Of a stretch of DNA of 64,000 nt, positions 19,235-27,849 are shown in pieces (the stretch's first letter is position 1; every line of letters begins with the position of its first letter). A program made the translations under genes and the position numbers. The notes below the pieces were generated by a model, which was given only the letters and a program-made list of their open reading frames with translations, was not told where the DNA came from and ran no database searches. Source of the DNA: Pseudomonas protegens CHA0 (GTDB lineage Bacteria > Pseudomonadota > Gammaproteobacteria > Pseudomonadales > Pseudomonadaceae); assembly GCF_000397205.1 (NCBI RefSeq), contig NC_021237.1, forward strand, positions 6,269,001 through 6,333,000, given 5' to 3'.

Positions 19235-19753
19235 TCAGGGCTCGCTGCGCAGGACCAATTCCACCATCAAGTCGTCCGCCAGGGTTTCCAGGCGCGCCTG
19301 CAGCACTTCCAGGGACAGGGTCAGGGGCACCGCAAGGATCGCCTCGGCGTGGAACAGCGGCTCGCTGCTCATGGGCGCTGGGCGCACCTCGGTCACCAAG
19401 CGCTCCAGGTTCACCCCCTGCTCGGCCAGCAGCCGGGTGATGTCGCGCACGATTCCCGGGCGGTCGTTGCCCACCAGTTCCATGGCGATGGGTTTCCAGG
19501 TGCAGGATTGCTCCACACCGCTTTCGGCGATCAACACGCGAATGCCCTGGGCCGACAAGCCTTGCAGGGCATCCACCAGTTCATCGTAGGCTTCGGCCGG
19601 CACTGCCACCCGCAGGATCCCGGCGAACTGCCCGGCCATGCGTGACAGGCGGCTTTCCAGCCAGTTGCCGCCATGCTCGGCGATGCACTGGGCAATGCGC
19701 TCGACCTGGCCGGCCTTGTCCGGGGCGAATACCGTGAGAACGAGATGGTCCAT
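19235..19753 (-). CDS. GcvR-like protein with two ACT domains
   Basis: A 172-aa protein with two tandem ACT domains: residues about 1-80 (MDHLVLTVFAPDKAGQVERI, then AEHGGNWLESRLSRMAGQFA) and about 90-170 (MELVGNDRPGIVRDITRLLA, GVNLERLVTEVRPAP). This is the layout of GcvR, the glycine-sensing partner of GcvA that represses glycine cleavage genes in E. coli. The ATG giving MDHLVL is chosen; the longer in-frame extension runs through a REP pair and is not credible. No gcv genes are close, but glcB (glyoxylate use) lies divergently next to it. The ligand is an inference. Confidence 0.8.
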   Translation of the reverse strand: MDHLVLTVFAPDKAGQVERIAQCIAEHGGNWLESRLSRMAGQFAGILRVAVPAEAYDELVDALQGLSAQGIRVLIAESGVEQSCTWKPIAMELVGNDRPGIVRDITRLLAEQGVNLERLVTEVRPAPMSSEPLFHAEAILAVPLTLSLEVLQARLETLADDLMVELVLRSEP

Positions 19754-20305
19754 GGCGCAGCCCTCTTTGAGCAATGAAAGATCCAGTATAGGCAGCCTCA
19801 TTCCCCGCGCCTTCCAGCCCATAGCAGCAGCTTGTGCAGGAGCTGGCTTGCCGGCGAATGCGCCCGCAAGGCCGACGCAAACCCCGAAGGCCCATTCGCC
19901 GGCAAGCCGGCTCCTACGAGGGTGCGCAAGGCAAAACACAAATCGTGTACAACTTTTTGTATTTATATGGAACAATCCACCGGTTTTTTGAGAACATCGC
20001 ATTCCCCTGCGTGACCGCACTGCACTTTAAAGTCGCGGAACGACGCTTTTAGTCTAATTTTCACAACCGCAGTTCATCATGTAGTATGCCGCAGCGCGCA
20101 CTACATAACGTTGGAACGATGTTCGCCAAGGCCTGATCGCAACCCCCGCAACAGCCCGTCAGCAAGGCTCCGCCGTTGATTGGAAGGACCCAGCCGCCAG
20201 CGATGGCATGTACTGGAGAACAGGGTTGTGCTTTAAATGGCCGCCGGCTTCATTGTTAATTTGAAGAGCTGAAAAGCGAAATAGCTGAGCAGAGTGAGGC
20301 AAGCA
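19754..20305. other. Non-coding region upstream of glcB
   Basis: About 550 bases with no credible gene. It contains the REP pair at 19837-19917, an AT-rich segment at 19930-19990 with a CGTGTACAA dyad (compatible with a GntR-type site, not proven), and about 270 bases of probable glcB promoter and leader. No riboswitch was recognised. Confidence 0.45.
19837..19917. repeat. Inverted REP pair
   Basis: CAGGAGCTGGCTTGCCGGCG at 19837-19856 and the inverse unit ending CCGGCTCCTAC at 19917. Confidence 0.85.
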
Positions 20306-22483
20306 ATGACTGAGCACGTTCAAGTCGGTGGCCTGCAGGTCGCCAGAGTCCTGTTCGACTTCGTGAACAACGAAGCCATTCCCGGTACCGGCCTCACCGC
20401 CGACTCGTTCTGGGCCGGTGCAGACAAGGTCATTCACGACCTGGCGCCGAAGAACAAAGCCCTACTCGCCAAACGCGATGACTTCCAGGCACGTATCGAT
20501 GCCTGGCACCAGTCCCGTGCCGGCCAGGCGCATGACGCTGTGGCTTATAAAGCCTTCTTGCAAGACATCGGTTACCTGCTGCCAGAAGCGGCGGATTTCC
20601 AGGCCACGACGCAAAACGTCGATGAAGAAATCGCCCACATGGCCGGCCCGCAGCTGGTGGTGCCGGTGATGAATGCGCGCTTCGCCCTCAACGCTTCCAA
20701 CGCTCGCTGGGGCTCGCTGTACGACGCCCTGTACGGCACCGATGCCATCAGCGAAGCCGATGGTGCGGAAAAAGGCAAAGGCTACAACAAGGTCCGCGGC
20801 GACAAGGTCATCGCCTTCGCCCGCGCCTTCCTCGATGAATCCGCGCCGCTGACTGCCGGCTCCCACGTGGACTCGGTGAGCTACAAGATCGTCGGCGGCA
20901 AGCTGGTGGTCGGCCTCAAGGGTGGCAGCAACAGCGGCCTGCGCAACGACGCGCAACTGATCGGCTACCAGGGCGACGCTGCGGCCCCTACCGCGATCCT
21001 GCTCAAACACAACGGCCTGCACTTCGAGATCCAGATCGACGCCACAAGCCCGGTCGGCCAGACCGACGCCGCCGGGGTCAAGGACCTGCTGATGGAAGCG
21101 GCCCTGACTACCATCATGGACTGCGAAGACTCGGTCGCCGCAGTGGATGCCGACGACAAGGTGGTGATCTACCGCAACTGGCTCGGCCTGATGAAAGGCG
21201 ACCTGGCGGAAGAAGTTTCCAAGGGTGGCAAGTCCTTCACCCGCACCATGAACGCCGATCGCGAATACACCGGGGTCAATGGCGAGCCGGTGAAACTGCA
21301 CGGTCGTTCGCTGCTGTTCGTGCGCAACGTCGGCCACCTGATGACCATCGATGCGATCCTCGACAAGGATGGCAACGAAGTGCCGGAAGGCATCCTCGAC
21401 GGCCTGGTCACCAGCCTGGCGTCGATCCACAACCTCAACGGCAACACGTCGCGCAAGAACAGCCGCACCGGCTCGATGTACATCGTTAAGCCGAAGATGC
21501 ACGGCCCTGAAGAAGCGGCGTTCACCAACGAGCTGTTCGGCCGCATCGAAGAGGTGCTGAACCTGCCGCGCAACACCCTGAAAGTCGGGATCATGGACGA
21601 GGAGCGCCGCACCACGGTCAACCTCAAGGCCTGCATCAAGGCGGCCAGCGAGCGCGTGGTGTTCATCAACACCGGCTTCCTCGACCGTACCGGCGACGAA
21701 ATCCACACCTCCATGGAAGCCGGCGCCATGGTGCGCAAGGCCGACATGAAGGCCGAGAAATGGATCGGCGCCTACGAGAACTGGAACGTCGATATCGGCC
21801 TGAGCACCGGCCTGCAAGGCCGCGCGCAAATCGGCAAGGGCATGTGGGCGATGCCGGACCTGATGGCAGCGATGCTCGAACAGAAAATCGCTCACCCACT
21901 GGCCGGCGCCAACACTGCCTGGGTTCCATCCCCGACCGCCGCTGCGCTGCACGCGCTGCACTATCACAAGGTCGACGTATTCGCCCGCCAGGCCGAACTG
22001 GCCAAGCGTGCCCGCGCCTCGGTGGATGACATCCTGACCATCCCGCTGGCGGTCAACCCGAGCTGGACGCCAGAGCAGATCAAGAACGAACTGGACAACA
22101 ACGCCCAGGGCATTCTCGGTTACGTGGTGCGCTGGATCGACCAGGGCGTGGGCTGTTCGAAAGTGCCGGACATCAATGACGTCGGCCTGATGGAAGACCG
22201 CGCCACCCTGCGTATCTCCAGCCAGCACATCGCCAACTGGCTGCGCCACGGCGTGGTCACCCAGGAGCAGGTGCTCGAAAGCCTCAAGCGCATGGCTCCG
22301 GTGGTTGACCGGCAGAACGCCAGCGACCCGCTGTACCGCCCCCTGGCACCGGACTTCGACAGCAACATCGCCTTCCAGGCCGCCCTGGAACTGGTGATCG
22401 AAGGCACCAAGCAGCCAAACGGCTACACCGAGCCGGTCCTGCACCGCCGGCGTCGCGAGTTCAAGGCCAAGAACGGTCTGTAA
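20306..22483 (+). CDS. glcB: Malate synthase G
   Basis: A 725-aa cytoplasmic enzyme that condenses glyoxylate with acetyl-CoA to malate, serving the glyoxylate shunt and glycolate/glyoxylate use. Length equals that of P. aeruginosa GlcB as I remember it. Recognisable segments: [20 protein letters not shown] at the start, [19 protein letters not shown] with the metal-binding acidic residues, a [17 protein letters not shown] block, [16 protein letters not shown] and [24 protein letters not shown] four codons upstream is in frame but less likely than the ATG. It is followed by a strong terminator and stands as a single gene. Confidence 0.97.
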   Translation: MTEHVQVGGLQVARVLFDFVNNEAIPGTGLTADSFWAGADKVIHDLAPKNKALLAKRDDFQARIDAWHQSRAGQAHDAVAYKAFLQDIGYLLPEAADFQATTQNVDEEIAHMAGPQLVVPVMNARFALNASNARWGSLYDALYGTDAISEADGAEKGKGYNKVRGDKVIAFARAFLDESAPLTAGSHVDSVSYKIVGGKLVVGLKGGSNSGLRNDAQLIGYQGDAAAPTAILLKHNGLHFEIQIDATSPVGQTDAAGVKDLLMEAALTTIMDCEDSVAAVDADDKVVIYRNWLGLMKGDLAEEVSKGGKSFTRTMNADREYTGVNGEPVKLHGRSLLFVRNVGHLMTIDAILDKDGNEVPEGILDGLVTSLASIHNLNGNTSRKNSRTGSMYIVKPKMHGPEEAAFTNELFGRIEEVLNLPRNTLKVGIMDEERRTTVNLKACIKAASERVVFINTGFLDRTGDEIHTSMEAGAMVRKADMKAEKWIGAYENWNVDIGLSTGLQGRAQIGKGMWAMPDLMAAMLEQKIAHPLAGANTAWVPSPTAAALHALHYHKVDVFARQAELAKRARASVDDILTIPLAVNPSWTPEQIKNELDNNAQGILGYVVRWIDQGVGCSKVPDINDVGLMEDRATLRISSQHIANWLRHGVVTQEQVLESLKRMAPVVDRQNASDPLYRPLAPDFDSNIAFQAALELVIEGTKQPNGYTEPVLHRRRREFKAKNGL

Positions 22484-22505
22484 GCCCGCGTAACCAGCAG
22501 TAATT

Positions 22506-22540
22506 AAAAAAGCCCCGGTCGCAAGGCCGGGGCTTTTTTT
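22506..22540. terminator. Bidirectional terminator between glcB and a receiver gene
   Basis: AAAAAAGCCCCGG-TCGCAAGG-CCGGGGCTTTTTTT, with A and T runs on both sides, between convergent genes. Confidence 0.92.
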
Positions 22541-22562
22541 CGCCTGTGTGGCAAGGGATCGG

Positions 22563-23009
22563 CTAGAGCACCACGCCCAGCTCGTGCTTGACCAGGGCCA
22601 GCAGCTTGGTGGTGTCGATCGGCTTGAGCAGGAAGTCCACCACGCTCAGGTGCATGGCGGCGATGGCATCGCGGACATCGGCGTCGCCGGAAATGATGAT
22701 GATCGGCAGCGCCGCCCGCTCCGATTCACGCACCTGGCGGATCAGGTCCAGGCCATTGCAGGGCGCCATGCGCAGATCGGTGATCAACAGGCCGATGGAT
22801 TTATTCGATTCAAGCAACTCAAGTGCGGCCTTGCCACTGGCCGCCGTGATGCAACGGATGCCATCCAGGCCAAGAATCTCCGCAAGCAGCTCCCGTGCAT
22901 CCTTGTCGTCATCGGCGATCAGCACCCGCTGGGGCGGCAGATCCGGTTCCAGCATGACCGCACTCAGGGCCTCGCGCTCGGCGTCACTCAAAATATCGTG
23001 GTCGGGCAT
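22563..23009 (-). CDS. Single-domain response regulator
   Basis: A 148-aa protein with a 25-residue leader and one receiver domain: acidic pair in VLIADDDKDARELL, phosphoacceptor Asp about 78 in LLITDLRMAPCNG, Ser/Thr in IIIISGDADVRD and the conserved Lys in FLLKPIDTTK. No output domain follows and no histidine kinase is adjacent, so it is an orphan that either relays phosphate or acts by protein contact. It is divergent from the cNMP-binding/nucleotidyltransferase gene, with about 260 bases between. The start MPDHDILSDAEREALS may be later, because the leader is not part of the fold. Confidence 0.9.
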   Translation of the reverse strand: MPDHDILSDAEREALSAVMLEPDLPPQRVLIADDDKDARELLAEILGLDGIRCITAASGKAALELLESNKSIGLLITDLRMAPCNGLDLIRQVRESERAALPIIIISGDADVRDAIAAMHLSVVDFLLKPIDTTKLLALVKHELGVVL

Positions 23010-23267
23010 ACATTTCTCTACATGAACAGATCAATCCCCTAGCACAGTGGTCAGACATCGCTAAGCAGGCCTCCAATGTGCACTTCGTCGGAAAAATTGC
23101 CAAGAGTCTTGATCAGAGCTTTTTCGCATTGATTGCCGACGCTTCAAAGCCAAATGTCCGGCCCCTAGGGCGCTACCTAGACTTACGTCCAATGGGCACC
23201 CCAGACGTTGCAGCCGACCATGCCGTGATCCGACCACAACAAATCCAAAAAGACTGCGGTAATCGTT
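23010..23267. other. Divergent intergenic region
   Basis: 258 bases between two divergent genes and presumably holding both promoters. A GCCGGACATTTGG-type segment on the minus strand near 23152 was noted, but no regulator site could be named. Confidence 0.35.
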
Positions 23268-25202
23268 ATGAGTAAAGCGGACGCCTTCACCCAGGCCGGG
23301 AAGACCGCGGTGTTGCAGAACATCCAGGGGACCGTGCAGTTCCTGCAACGGTTCCCGCCGTTCAACCAGATGGAGCAGCTGCATCTGGCCTACCTGGTAG
23401 AACAATGCCAACTGCGCTTCTACGGCCCCGGCGACAGCATCATCAAGCCGGCCGACGGCCCGGTTGAGCACTTCTATATCGTCAAGCAGGGCCGCGTGGT
23501 GGGCGAACGCACACACGCCGCCAAGGGCAGCACCGAGACCACCTTCGAAATCACTTCCGGCGAGTGTTTCCCCCTGGCCGCGCTGCTGGGTGAGCGCGCG
23601 ACCCGCACCGAGCATCGCGCCGCCGAAGATACGTTCTGCCTGCAACTGAACAAGGGCGCTTTCATCAAGCTGTTCGCCCTGTCCGCGGAGTTTCGCGACT
23701 TCGCCCTGCGTGGAGTCAGCAGCCTGCTGGACCAGGTCAACCAGCAAGTCAAACAGAAAGCCGTGGAAACCCTCGGCACCCAGTATTCGCTGAACACCCG
23801 CCTGGGCGAGCTGGCCATGCGTCATCCGGTGGCCTGTTCACCGCAGACGCCGCTGCGCGAAGCCGTGGCGCTGATGCATGAGCAGCAGGTAGGCAGCATC
23901 GTCGTGGTGGACGAACGCAAGGCCCCGCTGGGGATCTTCACCCTGCGCGACTTGCGCCAGGTGGTGGCCGACGGCACCCAGGACCTCAACCAGCCCATCG
24001 AACAGCACATGACCCAGGCGCCGTTCTTCCTCAGCCCGGACCACAGCGCCTTCGACGCCGCCATCGCCATGACCGAGCGGCATATCGCACATGTCTGCCT
24101 GGTGAAAGAACAGCGCCTGTGCGGGGTGGTTTCCGAGCGCGATTTGTTTTCCCTGCAGCGGGTCGACCTGGTGCACCTGGCGCGGACCATCCGCAACGCG
24201 CCCCGGGTCGAACACCTGGTGGCGCTGCGGGGCGAGATCGGCCAGTTGGTGGAGCGCATGCTGGCCCACGGCGCCTCCTCGACCCAGATCACCCATATCA
24301 TCACCCTGCTCAACGATCACACCGTGTGCCGGGTCATCGAGCTGACCCTGGCCGACAAGGGCGACCCCGGCGTGCCTTTCAGCTGGCTGTGCTTTGGCAG
24401 TGAAGGCCGACGCGAACAGACCCTGCACACCGACCAGGACAACGGCATCCTGTTCGAGGCCCGGGACGCGGCCCACGCGGCAGAAATCCGCGGCAAGCTG
24501 CTACCCATCGCCCAGCAGATCAACCAGAGCCTGGCCATGTGCGGTTTCACCCTGTGCAAGGGCAACATCATGGCCGGCAACCCCGAGCTGTGCCTGTCCC
24601 GTGCTGAATGGGCCCGACGCTTCGCGGCCTTCATCCGTGAGGCCACCCCGGAAAACCTGCTGGGTTCGAGCATCTATTTCGACCTGCGGGTGGTCTGGGG
24701 CGATGAACAGAGCGCCGAACAACTGCGTCGGGGCATCCTCGACCAGGTGGCGGACAACCGTCTGTTCCAACGCATGATGGCGGAAAACGCCCTGCGCCAG
24801 CGCCCGCCCGTGGGGCGTTTTCGCGAGTTCGTGCTGGCCAGGAAAAATGGCGAAAAGGCCACCCTGGACCTCAAGGTCCAGGGCCTCACCCCCTTTGTCG
24901 ACGGTGCCCGGCTGCTGGCCCTGGCCAACGGCATCGGCGCGATCAATACCCTGGAGCGCCTGCGCCAGCTGGTGTCCAAACAAGTGATCGAACCCCTGGA
25001 CGGCGCCGCCTATGAAGAGGCCTATCACTTCATCCAGCAGACCCGCATGCAGCAGCATCAACGCCAAACCCGGGAGAACCAGCCCTACTCCAATCGGGTC
25101 GACCCCGACAGCCTCAATCACCTGGACCGACGCATCCTGCGTGAATCCCTGCGCCAGGCCCAGCGCCTGCAAAGCAGTCTGGCCCTGCGGTATCAGTTAT
25201 GA
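23268..25202 (+). CDS. cNMP-binding/CBS/nucleotidyltransferase (DUF294) protein
   Basis: A 644-aa cytoplasmic protein with four parts: a cyclic-nucleotide-binding-type beta barrel (about 25-150, PGDSIIKPADGPVEHFYIVK); two CBS repeats (about 180-305, MRHPVACSPQTPLREAVALM and MTQAPFFLSPDHSAFDAAIA); a DUF294 nucleotidyltransferase core (about 335-480, with CFGSEGRREQTLHTDQDNG carrying the metal-binding Asp pair); and a DUF294 C-terminal helical region. The family is thought to be a nucleotide-regulated nucleotidyltransferase related to GlnD-type enzymes; the substrate is unknown. Its stop overlaps the exonuclease start by four bases. In P. aeruginosa the homologous pair lies, as I recall, near the acetate permease; no permease is here. 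Confidence 0.85.
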   Translation: MSKADAFTQAGKTAVLQNIQGTVQFLQRFPPFNQMEQLHLAYLVEQCQLRFYGPGDSIIKPADGPVEHFYIVKQGRVVGERTHAAKGSTETTFEITSGECFPLAALLGERATRTEHRAAEDTFCLQLNKGAFIKLFALSAEFRDFALRGVSSLLDQVNQQVKQKAVETLGTQYSLNTRLGELAMRHPVACSPQTPLREAVALMHEQQVGSIVVVDERKAPLGIFTLRDLRQVVADGTQDLNQPIEQHMTQAPFFLSPDHSAFDAAIAMTERHIAHVCLVKEQRLCGVVSERDLFSLQRVDLVHLARTIRNAPRVEHLVALRGEIGQLVERMLAHGASSTQITHIITLLNDHTVCRVIELTLADKGDPGVPFSWLCFGSEGRREQTLHTDQDNGILFEARDAAHAAEIRGKLLPIAQQINQSLAMCGFTLCKGNIMAGNPELCLSRAEWARRFAAFIREATPENLLGSSIYFDLRVVWGDEQSAEQLRRGILDQVADNRLFQRMMAENALRQRPPVGRFREFVLARKNGEKATLDLKVQGLTPFVDGARLLALANGIGAINTLERLRQLVSKQVIEPLDGAAYEEAYHFIQQTRMQQHQRQTRENQPYSNRVDPDSLNHLDRRILRESLRQAQRLQSSLALRYQL

Positions 25203-25906
25203 GCCTGTTTGCCTGGTTCCGTCCTGCCGTCAGCGTCCTGACGGCCCAACAGCAACAACGCCGCGACCGCCTGCCCGCGTTCACCGAGCTGGGCGAATGC
25301 AGCCTGCGAGAGCAACGCTGGGTGGTGGTGGACGTGGAAACCACCGGCCTCAACCTCAACCGCGACCAGGTGCTGTCCATTGGCGCGGTGGTGATCGAAG
25401 ACGGTGCCATCGACTTCAGCCAGCAGTTCGAGCGCACCCTGCAACGCGAGGGCCACAAGCTCAGCCCCAGCGTACTGATCCACGGCCTGGGGCCCAGCGC
25501 CATCGCCGCCGGCTGTGATCCGGTGGAGGCCCTGCTGGATTTCATGGAGTTCGTCGGCGACAGCCCGCTGCTGGCCTTTCATGCCCCGTTCGACCAGCAC
25601 ATGCTCGGCCGGGCGCTGAAGGACAGCCTGGGCTACCGCCTGCAACACAGCTTCCTCGATGTGGCGGACATGGCGCCGCTGCTGTGCCCCCAGGCCCAGA
25701 TCCGCGAAGCCGGGCTGGACGACTGGGTGCGCTGGTTCAACCTGCAAGTGGTGGAGCGCCATAACGCGGCGGCCGATGCCCTGGCCACCGCGGAGCTGGC
25801 GCTGATCCTGTTCAACCGCGCCCGCCAGCAGCAGATCCACAGCCCGCTGAACCTGCAACAGCGCCTGGGCCAGTGGAAACGCCGGCAGCAGGCCCCTTCG
25901 TTCTGA
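25199..25906 (+). CDS. DnaQ-like DEDDh 3'-5' exonuclease
   Basis: A 235-aa protein with the exonuclease motifs ExoI (VVVDVETTGLNLNRDQVLSI, Asp and Glu), ExoII (FHAPFDQHML) and ExoIII (ERHNAAADALATAEL, His plus Asp), the pattern of DnaQ-type DEDDh enzymes. It is shorter than the replicative epsilon subunit, and no clamp-binding motif was recognised. Its translation is coupled to the DUF294 protein by an ATGA overlap, so the two probably act in one process. Whether it degrades DNA, RNA or small nucleotide products cannot be told. Confidence 0.88.
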   Translation: MSLFAWFRPAVSVLTAQQQQRRDRLPAFTELGECSLREQRWVVVDVETTGLNLNRDQVLSIGAVVIEDGAIDFSQQFERTLQREGHKLSPSVLIHGLGPSAIAAGCDPVEALLDFMEFVGDSPLLAFHAPFDQHMLGRALKDSLGYRLQHSFLDVADMAPLLCPQAQIREAGLDDWVRWFNLQVVERHNAAADALATAELALILFNRARQQQIHSPLNLQQRLGQWKRRQQAPSF

Positions 25907-25915
25907 GCAGCCGCA

Positions 25916-26039
25916 CTGTGGCGAGGGAGCTTGCTCCCGCTCGGTCGCGCCGCGGCCGTAGAACCTGAGTCCTGGATCTAACAGATACAACGCCTTGGGC
26001 GTGCTGCGCACGCCAACGGGAGCCAGTTCCCTCGACACA
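25916..26039. repeat. Inverted pair of a second REP type
   Basis: GTGGCGAGGGAGCTTGCTCC near 25918-25937 and a degenerate inverse GGGAGCCAGTTCCCTCGACA near 26018-26037. This is a different family from the GTAGGAGC type. Confidence 0.7.
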
Positions 26040-26131
26040 ACTGGTTCCTTGCCTTGGGCACCCGCCCTCTTTCAGCCACAAGGCAGCCGACCAGCGTCAA
26101 TTGCGCCACTGTTTCGCCTCTGCCACAATCG

Positions 26132-26150
26132 CGAATAATTCTCGTTAGTT
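26132..26150 (+). promoter_or_regulatory. Probable Fur box before the FecI-type sigma gene
   Basis: CGAATAATTCTCGTTAGTT resembles the AT-rich Fur sites (GATAATGATAATCATTATC-like, AATAATTCTC core) found before pseudomonad iron-starvation sigma genes. It lies about 25 bases before the TTG start. Confidence 0.6.
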
Positions 26151-26175
26151 TAAACTTCTCGATTGGTGAGTTCCG

Positions 26176-26694
26176 TTGTCGTCAGTCCAAAGCCCTCACA
26201 ATGAGCTGGTTGGTGCGTTGTATCGCGACCATCGTGGTTGGCTGTTGGCCTGGCTACGGCGCAACGTTGCCTGCAGCCAGCGGGCCGAGGACCTGAGCCA
26301 GGACACCTTCGTGCGCCTGCTGGGCCGCGACGAACTCAAGGCGCCCCGGGAGCCGCGGGCGTTTCTGGTGGCCATCGCCAAGGGCCTGCTGTTCGACTAC
26401 TTCCGCCGCGCCGCGCTGGAACAGGCTTACCTCAGCGAACTGATGCTGATCCCCGAAGGCGAACAACCGTCGCCCGAAGAACAGCAGATGATCCTCGAAG
26501 ACCTCAAGGCCATCGACCGCCTGCTGGGCAAGCTCTCCAGCAAGGCGCGCATGGCCTTCCTCTATAACCGCCTCGACGGCCTGAGCCACGCCGAGATCGC
26601 CGAACGCCTGGGGGTCTCGGTGCCAAGGGTGCGCCAATACCTGGCCCAGGGCATCCGCCAGTGCTACATCGCCCTGTACGGGGAGCCGCTATGA
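26176..26694 (+). CDS. FecI-type ECF sigma factor (FiuI-like)
   Basis: A 172-aa iron-starvation sigma factor. Region 2 (ELVGALYRDHRGWLLAWLRR, then CSQRAEDLSQDTFVRLL) and region 4 (LDGLSHAEIAERLGVSVPRV) are clear. The start is a TTG preceded by GGTGAG; the next in-frame options would cut into region 2. It should direct transcription of the receptor gene downstream when the receptor signals through the FecR-type partner, whose ATG overlaps its stop (ATGA). A Fur-box-like sequence just upstream suggests iron repression. Position near glcB and cre matches PA0472 (fiuI) as I recall. Confidence 0.87.
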   Translation: MSSVQSPHNELVGALYRDHRGWLLAWLRRNVACSQRAEDLSQDTFVRLLGRDELKAPREPRAFLVAIAKGLLFDYFRRAALEQAYLSELMLIPEGEQPSPEEQQMILEDLKAIDRLLGKLSSKARMAFLYNRLDGLSHAEIAERLGVSVPRVRQYLAQGIRQCYIALYGEPL

Positions 26695-27668
26695 CCCCCA
26701 TGAGTTCCAAGCCGGTGTCGGCCCAGGTGCTGGATGCCGCCATCGCCTGGCAGCTGTCGCTGGATGGCGGCGCCAGTGCCGTGGAGCGCGAAGAGTTTGC
26801 CAAGTGGCACGCTGCCCATGAAGAACACGCCCGCGCCTGGCGCCAGCTGGGCATGCTCGACCAGCGCTTTGGCGTGGCCACCGGCCCGGCCCGCAACGCC
26901 TTGCTGCAATCGCGCGAAGGCTTGCGCCGGCGGGTACGCAAGCTGGGTCGCGGGGTCGCCAGCGTCGTGCTGTTCGGCGGCCTGGCGCTGTTTGCCGGGG
27001 AACGCTACCTGCCGATGGACTACTGGCTGGCAGACCAGCGCACCGCCACCGGCGAGCAGCGCACCCTGCGCCTGGCCGACGGCACGGTGATCAACCTCAA
27101 TACCCACAGTGCGCTGGATGTGCGCTTCGACGAGAAGCAGCGGCGGATCGTGCTTCAGGAAGGCGAGATCCTGATCGAGACCGGGCACAACGACAGCCGG
27201 CCGTTCATCGTCGAAACCCGCGACGGCCGTATGCGCGCCCTGGGCACGCGGTTCCTGGTCAAGCGCGAGGACCAGGGCACCCGCCTCGGGGTGCTGCAAT
27301 CGGCGGTGGCGGCGCGGCCGCAAGCCGGTCAGGACGAGCACGTGTTCAAGGAAGGCCAGCAAGTGCTGATGCGCCGCGATGGCCTCGGCCCGCTGCAGGC
27401 CCTGAACCTGGGGGCCGACGCCTGGACCCGGGGCGTGCTGGTGGTGGACAACGCCCGGCTCGGTGACCTGATCGATGAGCTGGGCCGTTACCGCCGTGGT
27501 CACCTGGGCGTCGCACCGGAACTGGCCGACCTGCGGATCACCGGCAGTTTCCCGTTGCAGGACACGGACCTCGCGCTCAATGCCCTGCTGCCGACCCTGC
27601 CGGTGAAGATCGAACGGCACACCCCCTGGTGGGTGACGGTGGTGGCCAAGGCCGACGCCAAGCACTGA
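26691..27668 (+). CDS. FecR-type sigma regulator (FiuR-like)
   Basis: A 325-aa inner membrane protein. The N-terminal cytoplasmic part (about 1-80) has the FecR signature AWQLSLDGGASAVEREEFAK and HEEHARAWRQL, which binds the sigma factor. One membrane segment lies near 85-105 (GVASVVLFGGLALFAG). The periplasmic FecR domain follows (about 115-215, RTLRLADGTVINLNTHSALD, FIVETRDGRMRALGTRF), and a C-terminal region (LGDLIDELGRYRRGHLGVAP) meets the receptor signalling domain. It is translationally coupled to the sigma gene. It transmits the occupied-receptor signal across the inner membrane. Confidence 0.9.
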   Translation: MTPMSSKPVSAQVLDAAIAWQLSLDGGASAVEREEFAKWHAAHEEHARAWRQLGMLDQRFGVATGPARNALLQSREGLRRRVRKLGRGVASVVLFGGLALFAGERYLPMDYWLADQRTATGEQRTLRLADGTVINLNTHSALDVRFDEKQRRIVLQEGEILIETGHNDSRPFIVETRDGRMRALGTRFLVKREDQGTRLGVLQSAVAARPQAGQDEHVFKEGQQVLMRRDGLGPLQALNLGADAWTRGVLVVDNARLGDLIDELGRYRRGHLGVAPELADLRITGSFPLQDTDLALNALLPTLPVKIERHTPWWVTVVAKADAKH

Positions 27669-27682
27669 GGTCGGTGTCGCAG

Positions 27683-27740
27683 CCTTCGCCGGCAAGCTGG
27701 CTCCTGCACCGATCCCGTAGGAGCTGGCTTGCCGGCGAAT
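27683..27740. repeat. Inverted REP pair between fecR-type gene and receptor gene
   Basis: Inverse unit 27683-27707 and direct unit 27717-27740, only nine bases apart. It separates the sigma/regulator pair from the receptor. Confidence 0.85.
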
Positions 27741-27849
27741 TAGCCTCAATCAGTCTAAATCTAAATTATTTTCAATCCGCCCCTATCACTTTTCCAATCT
27801 CGTCCGGCACCTAGGCAATTGCGAAACATTTCCATTCAGGAGCCGCCGT

